A stretch of 64,000 bases of DNA from Rhizophagus clarus. Its lineage: Eukaryota; Glomeromycota; Glomeromycetes; Glomerales; Glomeraceae. The position numbers and the translations under genes are program-made. The DNA lies in NCBI GenBank assembly GCA_015698045.1, contig BLAL01000357.1:496001-560000 (forward strand), in the 5' to 3' direction. Each line of letters begins with the position of its first letter. Within the stretch, counting starts at the first letter, position 1. The notes below the pieces were generated by a model. That model saw only the letters and a list, made by a program, of their open reading frames with translations, made no database searches and had not been told where the DNA came from. Positions 46,011-57,400 of this stretch are shown in pieces.

Positions 46011-48769
46011 TTTAAATGCGAAATAGAAAAGTTTAAAAAGTTTATTATGATAGTGTAAAAAAAAGTTTGTTTACAAAGAAAATACTACTATCTAGCAAAA
46101 AAAAAAAATATTGTCTTAATAAGAATGAATGAAAGTATTAAAGATGAAGAAAAAAATACAAACGAGAACAAAAGTGGGAAGATGTGTTTGGAAAGAATAA
46201 AAAAATATATATATATTTATGATATACAAATAGAATGTGATATATTAGATACGTTTGAAAGAAAATTACAAGGAACGTGTGACCGGAATTCCTTATGAAG
46301 TAGTTACTATTCTCTTATAAATGTACAAGTTTTAATAAAAGTATCCAAAAGGGACAAAAAAAATATTAGGTTAGTGAAGAAATAGTAGTCGTTATATTGA
46401 TTGCAAATTACAATATAAATTTGATTTATAATTTAAAGTAATTACAGTATAAATATATAAAAATATGTTAATACAAATAATACAAATTATATATAAATAT
46501 ATTATATTTGAACAATTATAATAATTATATTTATTTAAAAATTAAGTAACAGAAATGAATATTTCTTAATACTGTACAAATCTATATGAAAATTTTATAT
46601 ATAAAATTAGTAAACATAATATTTATTTAAATAATTTTATATCAGTAGACGATATTTATTTGTTTATGTTCGCATAAAAAATAGTTCATTTAGAAAAAGA
46701 ACGAATGTTGCGACTAACGAAGAAGAAAGAAGAATTTGGTCTATCGAATGTGCATCAAGACTACCCAACGAAGAGAAGATCATGAAAATGAATTTAAGAA
46801 AATAGAGGGGATTATATAGGTCAAAATTTGTCGCGAAAAGTGTTATAAGTATAGCGATGACTCGAAATATATTATATAGATTAGATAGATTAGATATTTA
46901 CACCCGTTGAGGAGTGACTCTAGTGACTCTAATATACAGTATAGCTATATATTTTTATATGGCTAAGTCGGTACGCTGAACGTATAGTCTTAACTGCGCA
47001 AAGCAATCATGACTTTCAGAAATAAAAAAAAAATAGATCATTTATATATACCACAAATACCTCCTGATGTAAATAAAGCTAATTTAAACAGACTTTTAAC
47101 TAATACTGTATGTTTTCTTTTCATAGAAAAAAAAAATTGAAATATGGACCAATCAAAACTCAGGAACCACACATAAATGAGCTTCTTGTTTGGCTATGCT
47201 GGAGAGAGCTTTTAACGTCATGTAGGAGAACAAAGGAATAGTATTTTGTTTGAAATACCGTATATACAAATAAAGAATATTGATATTGAAATAGTAAGCA
47301 ATGCGGATATGAAAATGCACATTATTCTTTGCTTAATAAATCTCAAACTTCATTTTATTACACATAACTTGTTGGAGAAACGTTAATCATTGTTAACGTT
47401 TTTTTTTCTCTTCAGGCGAGAAATGACATTTCGGTAAGTAATTTTTTCTTTAATTTATTTATTTGTTTATTAATGTCTTTTTTTTTTATCTCTCTTTTTA
47501 GGTAAATTACTTCGTTGGAATTTGATGGAAATCGGCGTTTTCTTTTTTGAATTTTATATTTTCTTGATATTGGTATGAGTTGTTGAAAATAGTATATTCA
47601 TAATTTATAGAATTTGATTGATAATTTTTTATTTGAACATCTCTAATGTTTATATTTTTTTTTTTACATGTTTTATGATTTCGGGTTCAAGACACTAGTT
47701 AAGTGGAAATAGTAATTCCTTGTTAATTAAACTTACTACCGTATAATTTTTAATAGAAACGTTAAATAATGTTTCTTTGTTATCATTATTATTATTATTA
47801 TTATTTTGTAGGGTTATGCTGGAATAATTTAGGTAAGCACGAATTTCATTATAGACTTTAATATAGATTTTAATATAGATAAATATTGTATTTATTAATT
47901 AACATACTATTGAATAAAACATTTGTAAAAATTTAACGCTGTTTAACGGAATAATGTAGCACTATTTAATTTCAGTTAACATGAATTTAATTTATTATAC
48001 TTGTTTGACCAACAAAACTCCAGTCTTCTTAATGGTCTCCGTCTCTAGTTATACGTTCACATGATTGTGTCGTATTATCGTAAGTTGCTATGTTTCCACG
48101 ATTTTAATAAACAAGATTGGAACTAAAAGAAACACAAATGATAAAAAGAAAGATTACTGAAATTCCGATTTAGATCTACCACACAAAACTGTGATCAGAG
48201 AATACATTACATAGAATGAAAAATCTTTGTTGGTTTTGTTGATAGATTAAGATTGTTTGCCAAGTTAAAAAGTTTTGAAAAATAAAAATTATTTAAATTC
48301 ATGGCTTAAGAACAGAAATAATTTTTAACAAAGAAGAGAAATGATATTATAAACGGATAGATTGCAGTATGTAACACTTTTAATGATTCTCTTCAAATTA
48401 CAACTATGACAAAACTATACAACAACGAAAATTCTTTTGTCTTTAACTACATAAAAAGCCTAGATGTTGATATACTTCAACGTTAATTCAAAAAAAAAAA
48501 AACCAAAATTTGAAATGTAGCATTGTCATTGATTCAATGATTCATTTATATTTATTTCTAGAAAATATTTTCATGAGGTATTATATTATAATTAATGTTT
48601 TTATTCATTATAGACTTATAAAAATATATTTTTCAACTGTCGATCGCTTGTTAAATAATTTATATGATGTTGATTGAAAGTCTAGTGATTAATTTCCTAC
48701 AAATCAAAACCGAAATAATTACCAATTGAAGAAGAAAAAGAACAATGATATAACCACACATACAGTATC
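46011..48769. other. Non-coding AT-rich region with short exon-like islands
   Basis: No frame of note. Two very short islands are bounded by good splice consensus: at 47416-47438 (CTTCAG before, GTAAGT after) and at 47809-47834 (TTTTGTAG before, GTAAGC after). They may be chance. There is a TTATTATTATTATTATT run near 47787. Nothing else is supportable. Confidence 0.4.
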
Positions 48770-50890
48770 TCATATCTTAAAATCCATGTTTACTACATTT
48801 GCTACAGACTCACATCTAAAACCTTTAATTACTCCAACATTTTTATATTTATTAATCAAGTTTATATAATCTTCATCCCTTTCATAAATATAATCAGATG
48901 TAAGTATAGGAAGTGCAGGTGGCCTTTCCAATTTCTTAAGAATTTCTTCAAGGCTTTCAAAGAAAATTTAAAATCATTGAAAAATCTAATCTCTCTAAAA
49001 TTAGTTCAGTTGTAGTTGATTTAAATAACGCTTTTAATAATTTTTCTCCATAATCAGTAATTTTTCTTTCAGATTCGTGTATGCAAACGTCTTTTATATC
49101 CAACAATAATGTTTTCAAATTATGACAAGTGCTTAGTAATTTTTCAAATTCAATAAAATGCTCCACTAAAGGTGGAAATGCAATTAATAGACATTCAACC
49201 AAATACAAATATCACGAATAAGAGCAAGAGTTATCATTAAAATAATCATGATAATCAACATGCTTTAATAAAATTTGTTTGAGTTTTCCTCCGCTATTTT
49301 CAAGTATGATAAAAGCTGCATCTATTGTAATATAATCTACATCAAAGATTTCAAGATCATTGTAGAATAACACTTCCAACAAATCTTCATTAATTAAACT
49401 AAAATCATTAGTTACTAAGGTTTTTAGTTTATGAAGTTTTTGGGAGTAATTCTTGCGGAAACATGTATTCAGTAAAAGCACCATAATTAAAAAATAATTA
49501 AAATGATTGAGAGTATCTTCTTTTTTTTCTAATTCAAGAAAGATTTCTTTGAAAGGATCATTTCGTAAAATAAGCTTCATCAAAATAATCTTTCCATTTA
49601 AAATATTTTAAATTTTTTTGAACTTCAATTAGTTTTACAACTCCATGAAATTCTCGACTCATATTAATAATGTAAGTCTCTGTATATGATGATGAATGCG
49701 TGCCAATCCATAAAAGTATGAAGAATCAATAGATGTATCGCATTTTAGTTTCACAGAGTGTTTCAAGGCAAGTTTTAGCTTTTGGAAAACCAAATATTTG
49801 ATGTTTAATTAATCTCATATCCCTATAAAAAATAAATGTCCGGAAAATGTTATCAAAAATGTCTGGAAAATGTCCGGAATAAAATCTGATGTGTCCGGAA
49901 AATGTCCACTTTTTTGGTACATGTCTGACACACTTCTGATACTTAAAATTTTGACATGTCCTAACTTTGTCCAGAATTCGTCCAGTATTTGTTTGGTATA
50001 AAATTTCGGACAAATTCTGGACAGTTAAACCTGGACAAATTCTGGACATAGTAAAAAAACCAGATAGACAAATTCCGGACATAAAAAAGTTCAGGACAAA
50101 TTTTGGATACTATTTCCAAAAAAGGATAAATTAATTTTGTAAAAAAATGCAAAAAGCACAAAACTGACATTCATAACCTTTTCTGTCGTACTAATTAAAA
50201 TTGCAGAGCAGGCAAAAATACTATATATCTATGATATAAAAATTTTGGGTTAAGGAATAATGATGATCATCTATCCATTGATCATCTTTTGTGGCAAATT
50301 TTACGAAAATACATTTCCGGACAATTTCTGGACAATTTCCTAATATCCCGAAAATGCAGTGTTTTCGGAACAGTTTCCGGATACACAGTGTCCAGAATTT
50401 CCGGACAATATTTTAGATAATTTTTCTGGACATTATCCGGACATTATCCGGACACTTATTTTTTATAGGGTATCCAAAAATTTCTACTCTGGAAATTTCT
50501 TCATAAAGAGGCTATAAAATTCTTGTTGCAAAGAAATTGATTATAGCCGGATAACGAAGATCAGATGGATATTATTGTATTTATAGTACTAATATTAATA
50601 CTTTTACAAAATGATAAATAATCAAAAAATAGTGATTGGAATGAAACTGATGGTATTTTGATTCCTTTCTTCGTTAAGGATTCTTTTATATCATTGGGTA
50701 AATAAAAAGCAATAATGGCAAACAAACAACTTTTATTACTATAATCAATACTATAACGCCAAGGGTTTCTCCATAAAATTGGAGTTACAGTTCGCACCAA
50801 AGTTTATTCATCACTAGACATGGGAAGAGAGATTTTGAATCGTCTTGTAATTCTTCAAATATTAAGAGTATCTTTATTGAGTTTGGACAT
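48770..50890 (-). pseudogene. F-box/LRR-like pseudogene split by a MITE
   Basis: The start ATG lies at 50890-50888 (MSKLNKDTL) and the stop at 48772-48770 (NMDFKI), with the C-terminal NKYKNVGVIKGFRCESVANVV just before. Remaining pieces include VTPILWRNPWRYSIDYSNKS, LFFDYLSFCKSIN and the LHKLKTLVTNDFSL region. The sequence is closest to the intact gene at 51945, with which it is arranged head to head about 1.05 kb apart. Breaks: early frameshifts within the F-box, a stop just before the MITE at 49821-50470, and later frameshifts near 49210 and 48960. The MITE lies within the KFLDIR codons. The gene was probably disabled independently of the MITE. Confidence 0.85.
49821..50470. mobile_element. 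CCCTATA-ended MITE, 650 bases, in the F-box pseudogene
   Basis: Ends CCCTATAAAAAATAAATGTCC and its complement GGACACTTATTTTTTATAGGG. The target duplication is TAT at 49818-49820 and 50471-50473. Removing the element restores the contiguous F-box sequence KFLDIRLIKHQ. The interior consists of repeated CCGGACA/TTCTGG motifs and a central block containing GGGTTAAGGAATAATGATGA. It is nearly identical, in the other orientation, to 60995-61643. No coding capacity. Confidence 0.9.
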
Positions 50891-51944
50891 TATAAAAAAA
50901 AAGGGTAATCTAAAAAAAAAAATCTTTTCTTAAAATATTAGTAGTCTTCCAAAATACTTAATATTTAATCACACAGGAAAATATAAAAAAGGTTATAAAA
51001 GTCCAATTATAACAGAATACCGGAATTGAAATTAAATGTCTTCCGCATGATGATCACTCAAAATGGGCGTACCAATAGAATTCATTCATTTCAGGTTGCA
51101 CTAAACCCTTCAAAAGAAAAAAATGATTTGCAAAATCGTTAAAATTTAACTTCGACATTAATATGGTCTTAAACATGCAACTTAATTTCGGAAATTTAAA
51201 GCTATTTTTTTTTTTTATAATAAATAGCATAATAAAATTAAATATCAATAAAAAACAAATAAGTTCATCATTTCCTAACAAATACTTAATATTATCATCA
51301 ATCCGAAGAATGTGGTTGTATTTAGCTCTGAATGTATTAAGATTAGATTTTACATTTATATAGAAGTATTAAGACTAGATAAAGGAAGCTCGTCGCTTAA
51401 TATGTTCATTATGCAATAGTAACGTGAAGTAAAATCATGTTTTAGAAATAATAATAAGCGAAAGGAATTTTGTGTTACAAAAATGTTACAGACTTAAAGG
51501 AAAATAATCAGGGGTAGATTAATTCAAAAAGGAAATTATAATGACGTATGTGGAATGGAAAAGAAAATTACATTGGTACTACAAAATACAAATAAATTGA
51601 TTGTCCTTTTGTTTCGCTCCGAACAATGAGAATTAAGACTAATATAAGTAGCTACCGTTATAAATACCAACATTAATAATTATCACGACTAAAACTCTTT
51701 CACGGAATTAAGCTTTGAATATTACCTATAAAAGGTACACAAGTTTTTTTTTTGCGTAACATGTTCGTTGCTGCGAAATATCATTTGATCATCATGGTTA
51801 TACAAAATATTCCTAATTTGGTCAATTGTTCCGGAATTTAATTCCGTCATGCATATAAATATTTGAAATTGAAAAACTTACCAAAATCTTATTAAATATT
51901 AGTACCATAATTATTAAAATTATTTTCGAGATTCCTTTTTAATA
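50891..51944. promoter_or_regulatory. Divergent intergenic region between two F-box copies
   Basis: A head-to-head spacer of about 1.05 kb. Near 51787 it holds the TGATCATCAT motif also found before the other F-box genes, followed by TTGTTCCGGAATT. The distal part (51300-51420, TTTATATAGAAGTATTAAGACTAGATAAA) resembles 20350-20440, another F-box-associated flank. No gene is seen in the spacer. Confidence 0.4.
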
Positions 51945-53432
51945 ATGTCCAAACTCAATAAAGATACGCTTTTCTTGATATTTGAAGAGTTACAAGATGA
52001 TTCAAAAACTCTCTTCTCATGTCTGATGGTAAATAAACTTTGGTGTGAAACAGTAATTCCAATTTTATGGAGGAATCCTTGGCGTTATAAAATTATTTAT
52101 ATTAATAAAAATTATCTGTTCGCCATAATTGCTTCCTATTTGTCTAATGATATTAAAGAATTTTTAATGATGAAAGGAATTAAATTACCGTTAATTTCAT
52201 CACCATCATTATTTTTTGATTATTTATCATTCTGTAGAAGTGTCAACATAAATACTATAAACTCAATAATATCAATTGGATCCTTGTCAGCTTATAATCA
52301 ATTTCTTTTGCAACAAGAAATTTATAGTCTCTTTATGAAAAAATTTTCAGAGTTTAAATTTTTAGACATAAGGTCAATTAAACATCAAATATTTTATTTT
52401 CCAGAAGCTATGACTCGCCTTGATTCGCTCTGCGAACTAATATGTGATACATCTATTGATTATTCATACTTTTATGGATTAGCACGTATTTGTCAAAATA
52501 TACAGAGACTCATAATTGTCAATGTAACACCAAAGCCAAATTGTGGAATTGCCAAATTAATTGAAGTTCAAAAGAATTTAAAACATTTTGAATGGACTGA
52601 TAATTTTGACGATGATTATTTTACAGATGGTCCTTATAAAGAAATTTTTTTTGAATTAGAAAGAAAAGCCAATAATCTCGATCATTTAGAACTATTTTTC
52701 TTATATTTTGAAAGTTTTGATACAATAATGCAAGGGTTACTTCCAAAACTTGATAAAATAAAAACTTTAATAATTAATGAATTTAGTTTTATCAATGAAA
52801 ATCTATTGAAAATGTTAGCCTATAATGATCTTGAAATTCTTAATATAGATTATATTACAATAGATGAAGCTTCTATTATAATTGAAAATAGTGGAGGACG
52901 ACTTAAAGAAGTTTCATTGAAACCTTGTGATTTTTTAAATTATGAAGATGATTTTAGTGATGATTCACTCATTTTCATTCGTAAAATTTATAAAAATTGT
53001 CCTTTAATCGAATATTTGTCACTTGCATTTTCACCATCTAAAGATCATTTCACTGAATTTGAAAATTTATTGAAAATTTGTCAACATTTGAAATCATTAT
53101 TATTAATTACATCAAATATTCATAGAGTACGTGAAACTGAAGAAAAAATTTTTGAAAATGGAAAAGAATTATTAAAAATTTTAATTAGATCAGCACCAAC
53201 TAATTTAAGAGAACTTAGATTGTTCGATGATTTTAAATTTTCTTTGGAAGCTTTGAAGGAATTCTTAGAAAAATGGAGAGGTCGACCTGCACTTACTGTA
53301 CTTACATCTGATTCTATTTATCAAGATGTTGATTATCAAAAACTGATTAATAATTATAAAAATGATGGAGTAATTAAAAATTTTAGATATGAATCTATAA
53401 TGAATATAGAAAATTTGAACTTTAAGATATGA
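51945..53432 (+). CDS. F-box / leucine-rich-repeat-like protein, second intact copy
   Basis: A 495-residue intronless frame, aligning end to end with the gene at 320-1810. The F-box is at residues 1-48 (LNKDTLFLIFEELQDDSKTL, then IPILWRNPWRYK). Conserved internal blocks are FFDYLSFCRSVN, FPEAMTRLDSLCELICDTS and LPKLDKIKTLIINEF, and it ends NLNFKI. Predicted role: SCF ubiquitin-ligase substrate receptor with an LRR-like recognition part. Many residues differ from the first copy across the LRR-like region while the F-box is well kept, the usual pattern of an expanding receptor family. It lies inside the block that interrupts the right arm of the inverted duplication. Confidence 0.85.
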   Translation: MSKLNKDTLFLIFEELQDDSKTLFSCLMVNKLWCETVIPILWRNPWRYKIIYINKNYLFAIIASYLSNDIKEFLMMKGIKLPLISSPSLFFDYLSFCRSVNINTINSIISIGSLSAYNQFLLQQEIYSLFMKKFSEFKFLDIRSIKHQIFYFPEAMTRLDSLCELICDTSIDYSYFYGLARICQNIQRLIIVNVTPKPNCGIAKLIEVQKNLKHFEWTDNFDDDYFTDGPYKEIFFELERKANNLDHLELFFLYFESFDTIMQGLLPKLDKIKTLIINEFSFINENLLKMLAYNDLEILNIDYITIDEASIIIENSGGRLKEVSLKPCDFLNYEDDFSDDSLIFIRKIYKNCPLIEYLSLAFSPSKDHFTEFENLLKICQHLKSLLLITSNIHRVRETEEKIFENGKELLKILIRSAPTNLRELRLFDDFKFSLEALKEFLEKWRGRPALTVLTSDSIYQDVDYQKLINNYKNDGVIKNFRYESIMNIENLNFKI

Positions 53433-53700
53433 GTACTATATTTTATTACATCTTTATTAGTTATTTTTTTTTTTTTAACATAATAAAGCATATAATACAT
53501 AATATATTTATTATTTAATAGAGGTTAGAGATCCGTAATTATGATTTAACTTTAATAAATAGAAGAAAGATTTTATCTACATAACTTATTAATGTACATC
53601 ATTTATTATCATAAACTTCTATTCCTTTTATTTGTCCAATGTAATGTATTCAAGACTTGGTATGTATGTTCGTCATACGACCCATATCTGATCCTATATT

Positions 53701-54330
53701 ATGTATGTAGTAAATATTTTCAATATATTAATTTATAGACTCAGTTCAATTTGAATACTTTCAGTTGGGTTGCTATAGTTTATACAAATAAGACCATTTA
53801 TATATAGATCTGGGCAATTAATTATATAGCATTTTAATATTGTCTTTATTTTTTTCCTTTTAGAAGCCAAAGTTCGTCGTAAAAAGGAAAATAATAAAAT
53901 AGTATATTCATATGTTACGAATATTACTGTAGCGAAAAATGATTTAATTATGATAAGTACTTCAGATTTAATCAGTATTTAATCTATTAAAAATGATATA
54001 AATAATTTTAAAAGCATTATTAAATTGTTACTTATTTTTTATTTTGTAAACAAAATTTATAAAAAGCATACAATTTATAATTATAGTCATTAAAATTTAA
54101 AATCCTGTTTAGTGCAATCTACACATATATAAATAAAAAGATAAAAAGATAAAAAAATAAAAAAATAAATAAAAAATACTAAAATACTCTATTAAAAAAC
54201 AAAATATTTAAAAGGCTAACATTAAACAGAATTTTAAATTTTAATGACGCAATATGAAAAAGTTTGAAAAAGAATGTTCATATCGAAATTATACTGCAAA
54301 TATTTCACCATTAGCAAACCGTTCAAACGT
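53701..54330. repeat. Right arm of the large inverted duplication, outer part
   Basis: Reverse complement of 6870-7570. Shared anchors are ACTTTCAGTTGGGTTGCTATAG (near 53758), AGAAGCCAAAGTTCGTCGTA (near 53861) and TCATATCGAAATTATACTGC (near 54278). The match fades at about 54325, only about 120 bases from the 3' end of the kinase array gene. No coding frame. Confidence 0.85.
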
Positions 54331-54446
54331 TTCTGTATTTTAACCATCATTTAAACCTAAAAACAAATAAATAAAGTATTAATTCATGATAAAAAAAAAC
54401 CAATACTGACTAACCCATTAATTGTATAAATAAAAATTTTTACATC

Positions 54447-57400
54447 TTAATTAATATTCAATTGAGAAATGTCAATTTGTAAAGATTCTATTTAATAAAC
54501 TTTTATTAGTATCTTCAATAATTGATTCATTTTAAAAATAAAATTATTACTAATACCTGAAAACTCTGCGCTTATTATATTGTCATTTTGTTCATAATAA
54601 TCATCAGAATTTTTTGGTTCAGGGAGATTGTTAAAATTGAGCAATCTACTTGTATAAACAGCTTCTGAATGTGTCTTATATGATGATCCCAAACTTGATG
54701 AAGGTGTGCTATTATTCGATGAACTATTATTAATAATATTCGCTTCTTGAATTTGTGCTCGTAATTCTGCTAGTCCATATCGCCATTTATGCAATTTTGC
54801 TAGTTGAGATTGCCATTCGTGCAAAGTATCTTTGATTTCCCTCGCTATTGGTCTGTTTAATGAATTTGCATCCAAGCATCTTTTAATTAAATATACAATT
54901 AATTGAGGTACTTTGATATTAAATCTTGGCCTAAGTCCTTTACAAATTTTTATTGCTAAATTTTTATCATGACCTGAATCATAATATGGAGGCAACCCAG
55001 AAATTATTTCATACATAATTATACCAAAACTATAAACATCAGCGGCCTTGGTATAATTTTGTCCTCTTAAAACTTCAGGAGCTATGGTAAAACCCCATAT
55101 ATGTTATTTTTCGCATTTTCTGGTGCAATGTAATTTGCTGGCTTACATAATCCCATATCAGTAATAGCAATATTAAATTTAAGTTTTAGTATGTTACCAA
55201 TATGCAAATCTCGATGAATCAACTCATTTTCATGAATATGCTCAAGTCCATTCGTAACATCATACATATGATCAATCTTTTCATCCCAATTTAATTTGTC
55301 ATATTCTTTATCTAAATAATTTCGCAAACTTCCTTCTTCTGCGTAATCTAAAACCATCATATAATTTTTTGTTACTGGGTCCTGAGTTATTCCATAAAAC
55401 CCAATGATAAAAGAATTATTTATTTTTCCTCTATTATGCAATGTAATCTATATGAAAATAAAAATTCTCAATATGTTAGTAGAATAAATTAGCGATTTTA
55501 ATTTGGTAATTTAGTAAATCAGATTACCTCATTTATAAATTCTAATGTAACATTTTTTGAATTATTTAAACTTTTCAAGGCTACAAACATGTTTTCCTTA
55601 TATCTATATCTATTCCAACAACCAGATTCATTATTGATTATATACCCATCGATCCAATTTGCCCTATATACTTTCCCAAATCCACCTTTTGCAATATACT
55701 TTATATCATATAATCTATCATAAGGTATCCATTCTAATACTTTTTTAAATAAACCAAATTCTTTACCATGAGCTAATAGTTGAGTATCTTGAATAAATTT
55801 ATCGATAATTTCATTATTACTAGTCCAATTTACAAAATTTTGTTGAAAACAAATTGCATTACATGCATAATTACATTTTTTACACTCATCATATAAAACC
55901 ATTATGTAAATTTTTGTTTTTGGATTTTGAGTTATTCCACAAGATTTATTAATCTACAAATACAACATATTAATAAATTAGTGACCTAAAAAAAAAAAAA
56001 TTTCAAATAGTTAAAAATTAAATATACCTCATTCATAAGTTCTAACGTAATATTTTTTGGATCATTTAAATTCTTTAGAGTTACAATCATATTTTGATTT
56101 ATTCTACTCCAATTTTGATTTTCATTATTCCAATAACTTATATTTCCATCAAACCAATTTGCTCTATATATTTTCTTTTCCGTGATATATTTGATATTAT
56201 ATAATCTATCATAAGATATCCATTCCAATACTTCATAAAGGAAATGATGTGCTGATAGCTGAGTATCTTGAATAAAGCTATCAATATTATCATTACCACT
56301 AGTCCAATTTTCAAAATTTTGTTGGAAATGAATTGCATGACATATAAAATTACATTTTTTACATTTGTCAGATAAAACCACCATATAAAATTTTGTTACT
56401 GGATTTTGAGTTATTCCATAAGGTTTATTAATCTACAAATACAATATATTAATAAAATTAGGAATCTTAAAAAAAAAAAATTATTAATAAATTAAATATA
56501 CCACATTCATAAGTTCTAATGCAATATTTTTTGGATCATTTAAATTCTTTAGAGTTACAATCATACTTTGATTTATTCTACTCCAATTTTGATTTTCATT
56601 ATTCCAATAACTTATATTTCCATCAAACCAATTTGCTCTATATATTTTCTTCTCTGCAATATATTTGATATTATATAATCTATTATAAGGAATCCATTCC
56701 AATGCTACTTCTAAATCTCTATGAGTTAATAACTGAGCATTTCGGATAAATTCATCAATATCTTTATTACCACTAGTCCAATTTTCAAAATCTTGTTGAA
56801 AATAAATTGTATTACATATACAATGACATTCTTTACATGTTATATTACTCAAAACTACCATATAATTTTCTGTTTCTGGATTTTGAGTTATTCCATAAAA
56901 TTCATAATCTATTTTAAGCTATTAATATAAAATATTAGTAAAATTAAAAAAATTAGATTATAATAAACAGCAAACTTATGATTGTACCTCATATGCAAGT
57001 TCTAATGTAATATTTTTTAAATTATTTAAACTTTTTAGAATTACAATCATATTTTGATTTACTCTTTTCCAATTTTGAGTTTCATCAATCCAATCACTTA
57101 TATTTCCATCAATCCAATTTGCTCTATATATTTTCTTTTCTGCAATATATTTGATATTATATAATCTATCATAAGATATCCATTCCAATACTCTATTACC
57201 AATATAATGATAATAATGTGCTGATAGCTGAGTATCTTGAATAAAGTTATCAATATTATTATTGCCACTAGTCCAATTTTCAAAATTTTGTTGGAAATGA
57301 ATTGCATAACATATAAAATTACATTTTTTACATTTGTCAGATAAAACCACCATATAAAATTTTGTTACTGGATTTTGAGTTATTCCATAAGGTTTATTAA

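Larger units (their letters stand above)
44940..53700. other. Block that splits the right arm (~8.76 kb)
   Basis: The left arm is continuous at 7570/7571. The corresponding points in the right arm are 44939 and 53701. The block between them holds a DIRS-like fossil fragment, a dead F-box gene, a MITE and an intact F-box gene. I see no inverted ends or target duplication at its borders, so either a large insertion here, a rearrangement, or a deletion from the left arm could explain it. Insertion of ectopic F-box DNA is the simplest reading, because F-box genes are dispersed in this window. Confidence 0.6.

Noticed and set aside
49726-50170. ORFs within the 650-base MITE, mirrored at 61296-61641
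   Set aside because: Both come from the MITE's internal CCGGAC repeats and differ from each other. No protein family fits.
54447-55902. Reading the last unit as an independent kinase gene starting at 55902
   Set aside because: Possible, but the same phase-0 acceptor and hinge piece precede this unit as in the others, so treating it as part of the array explains more. It is kept as an alternative in the entry.
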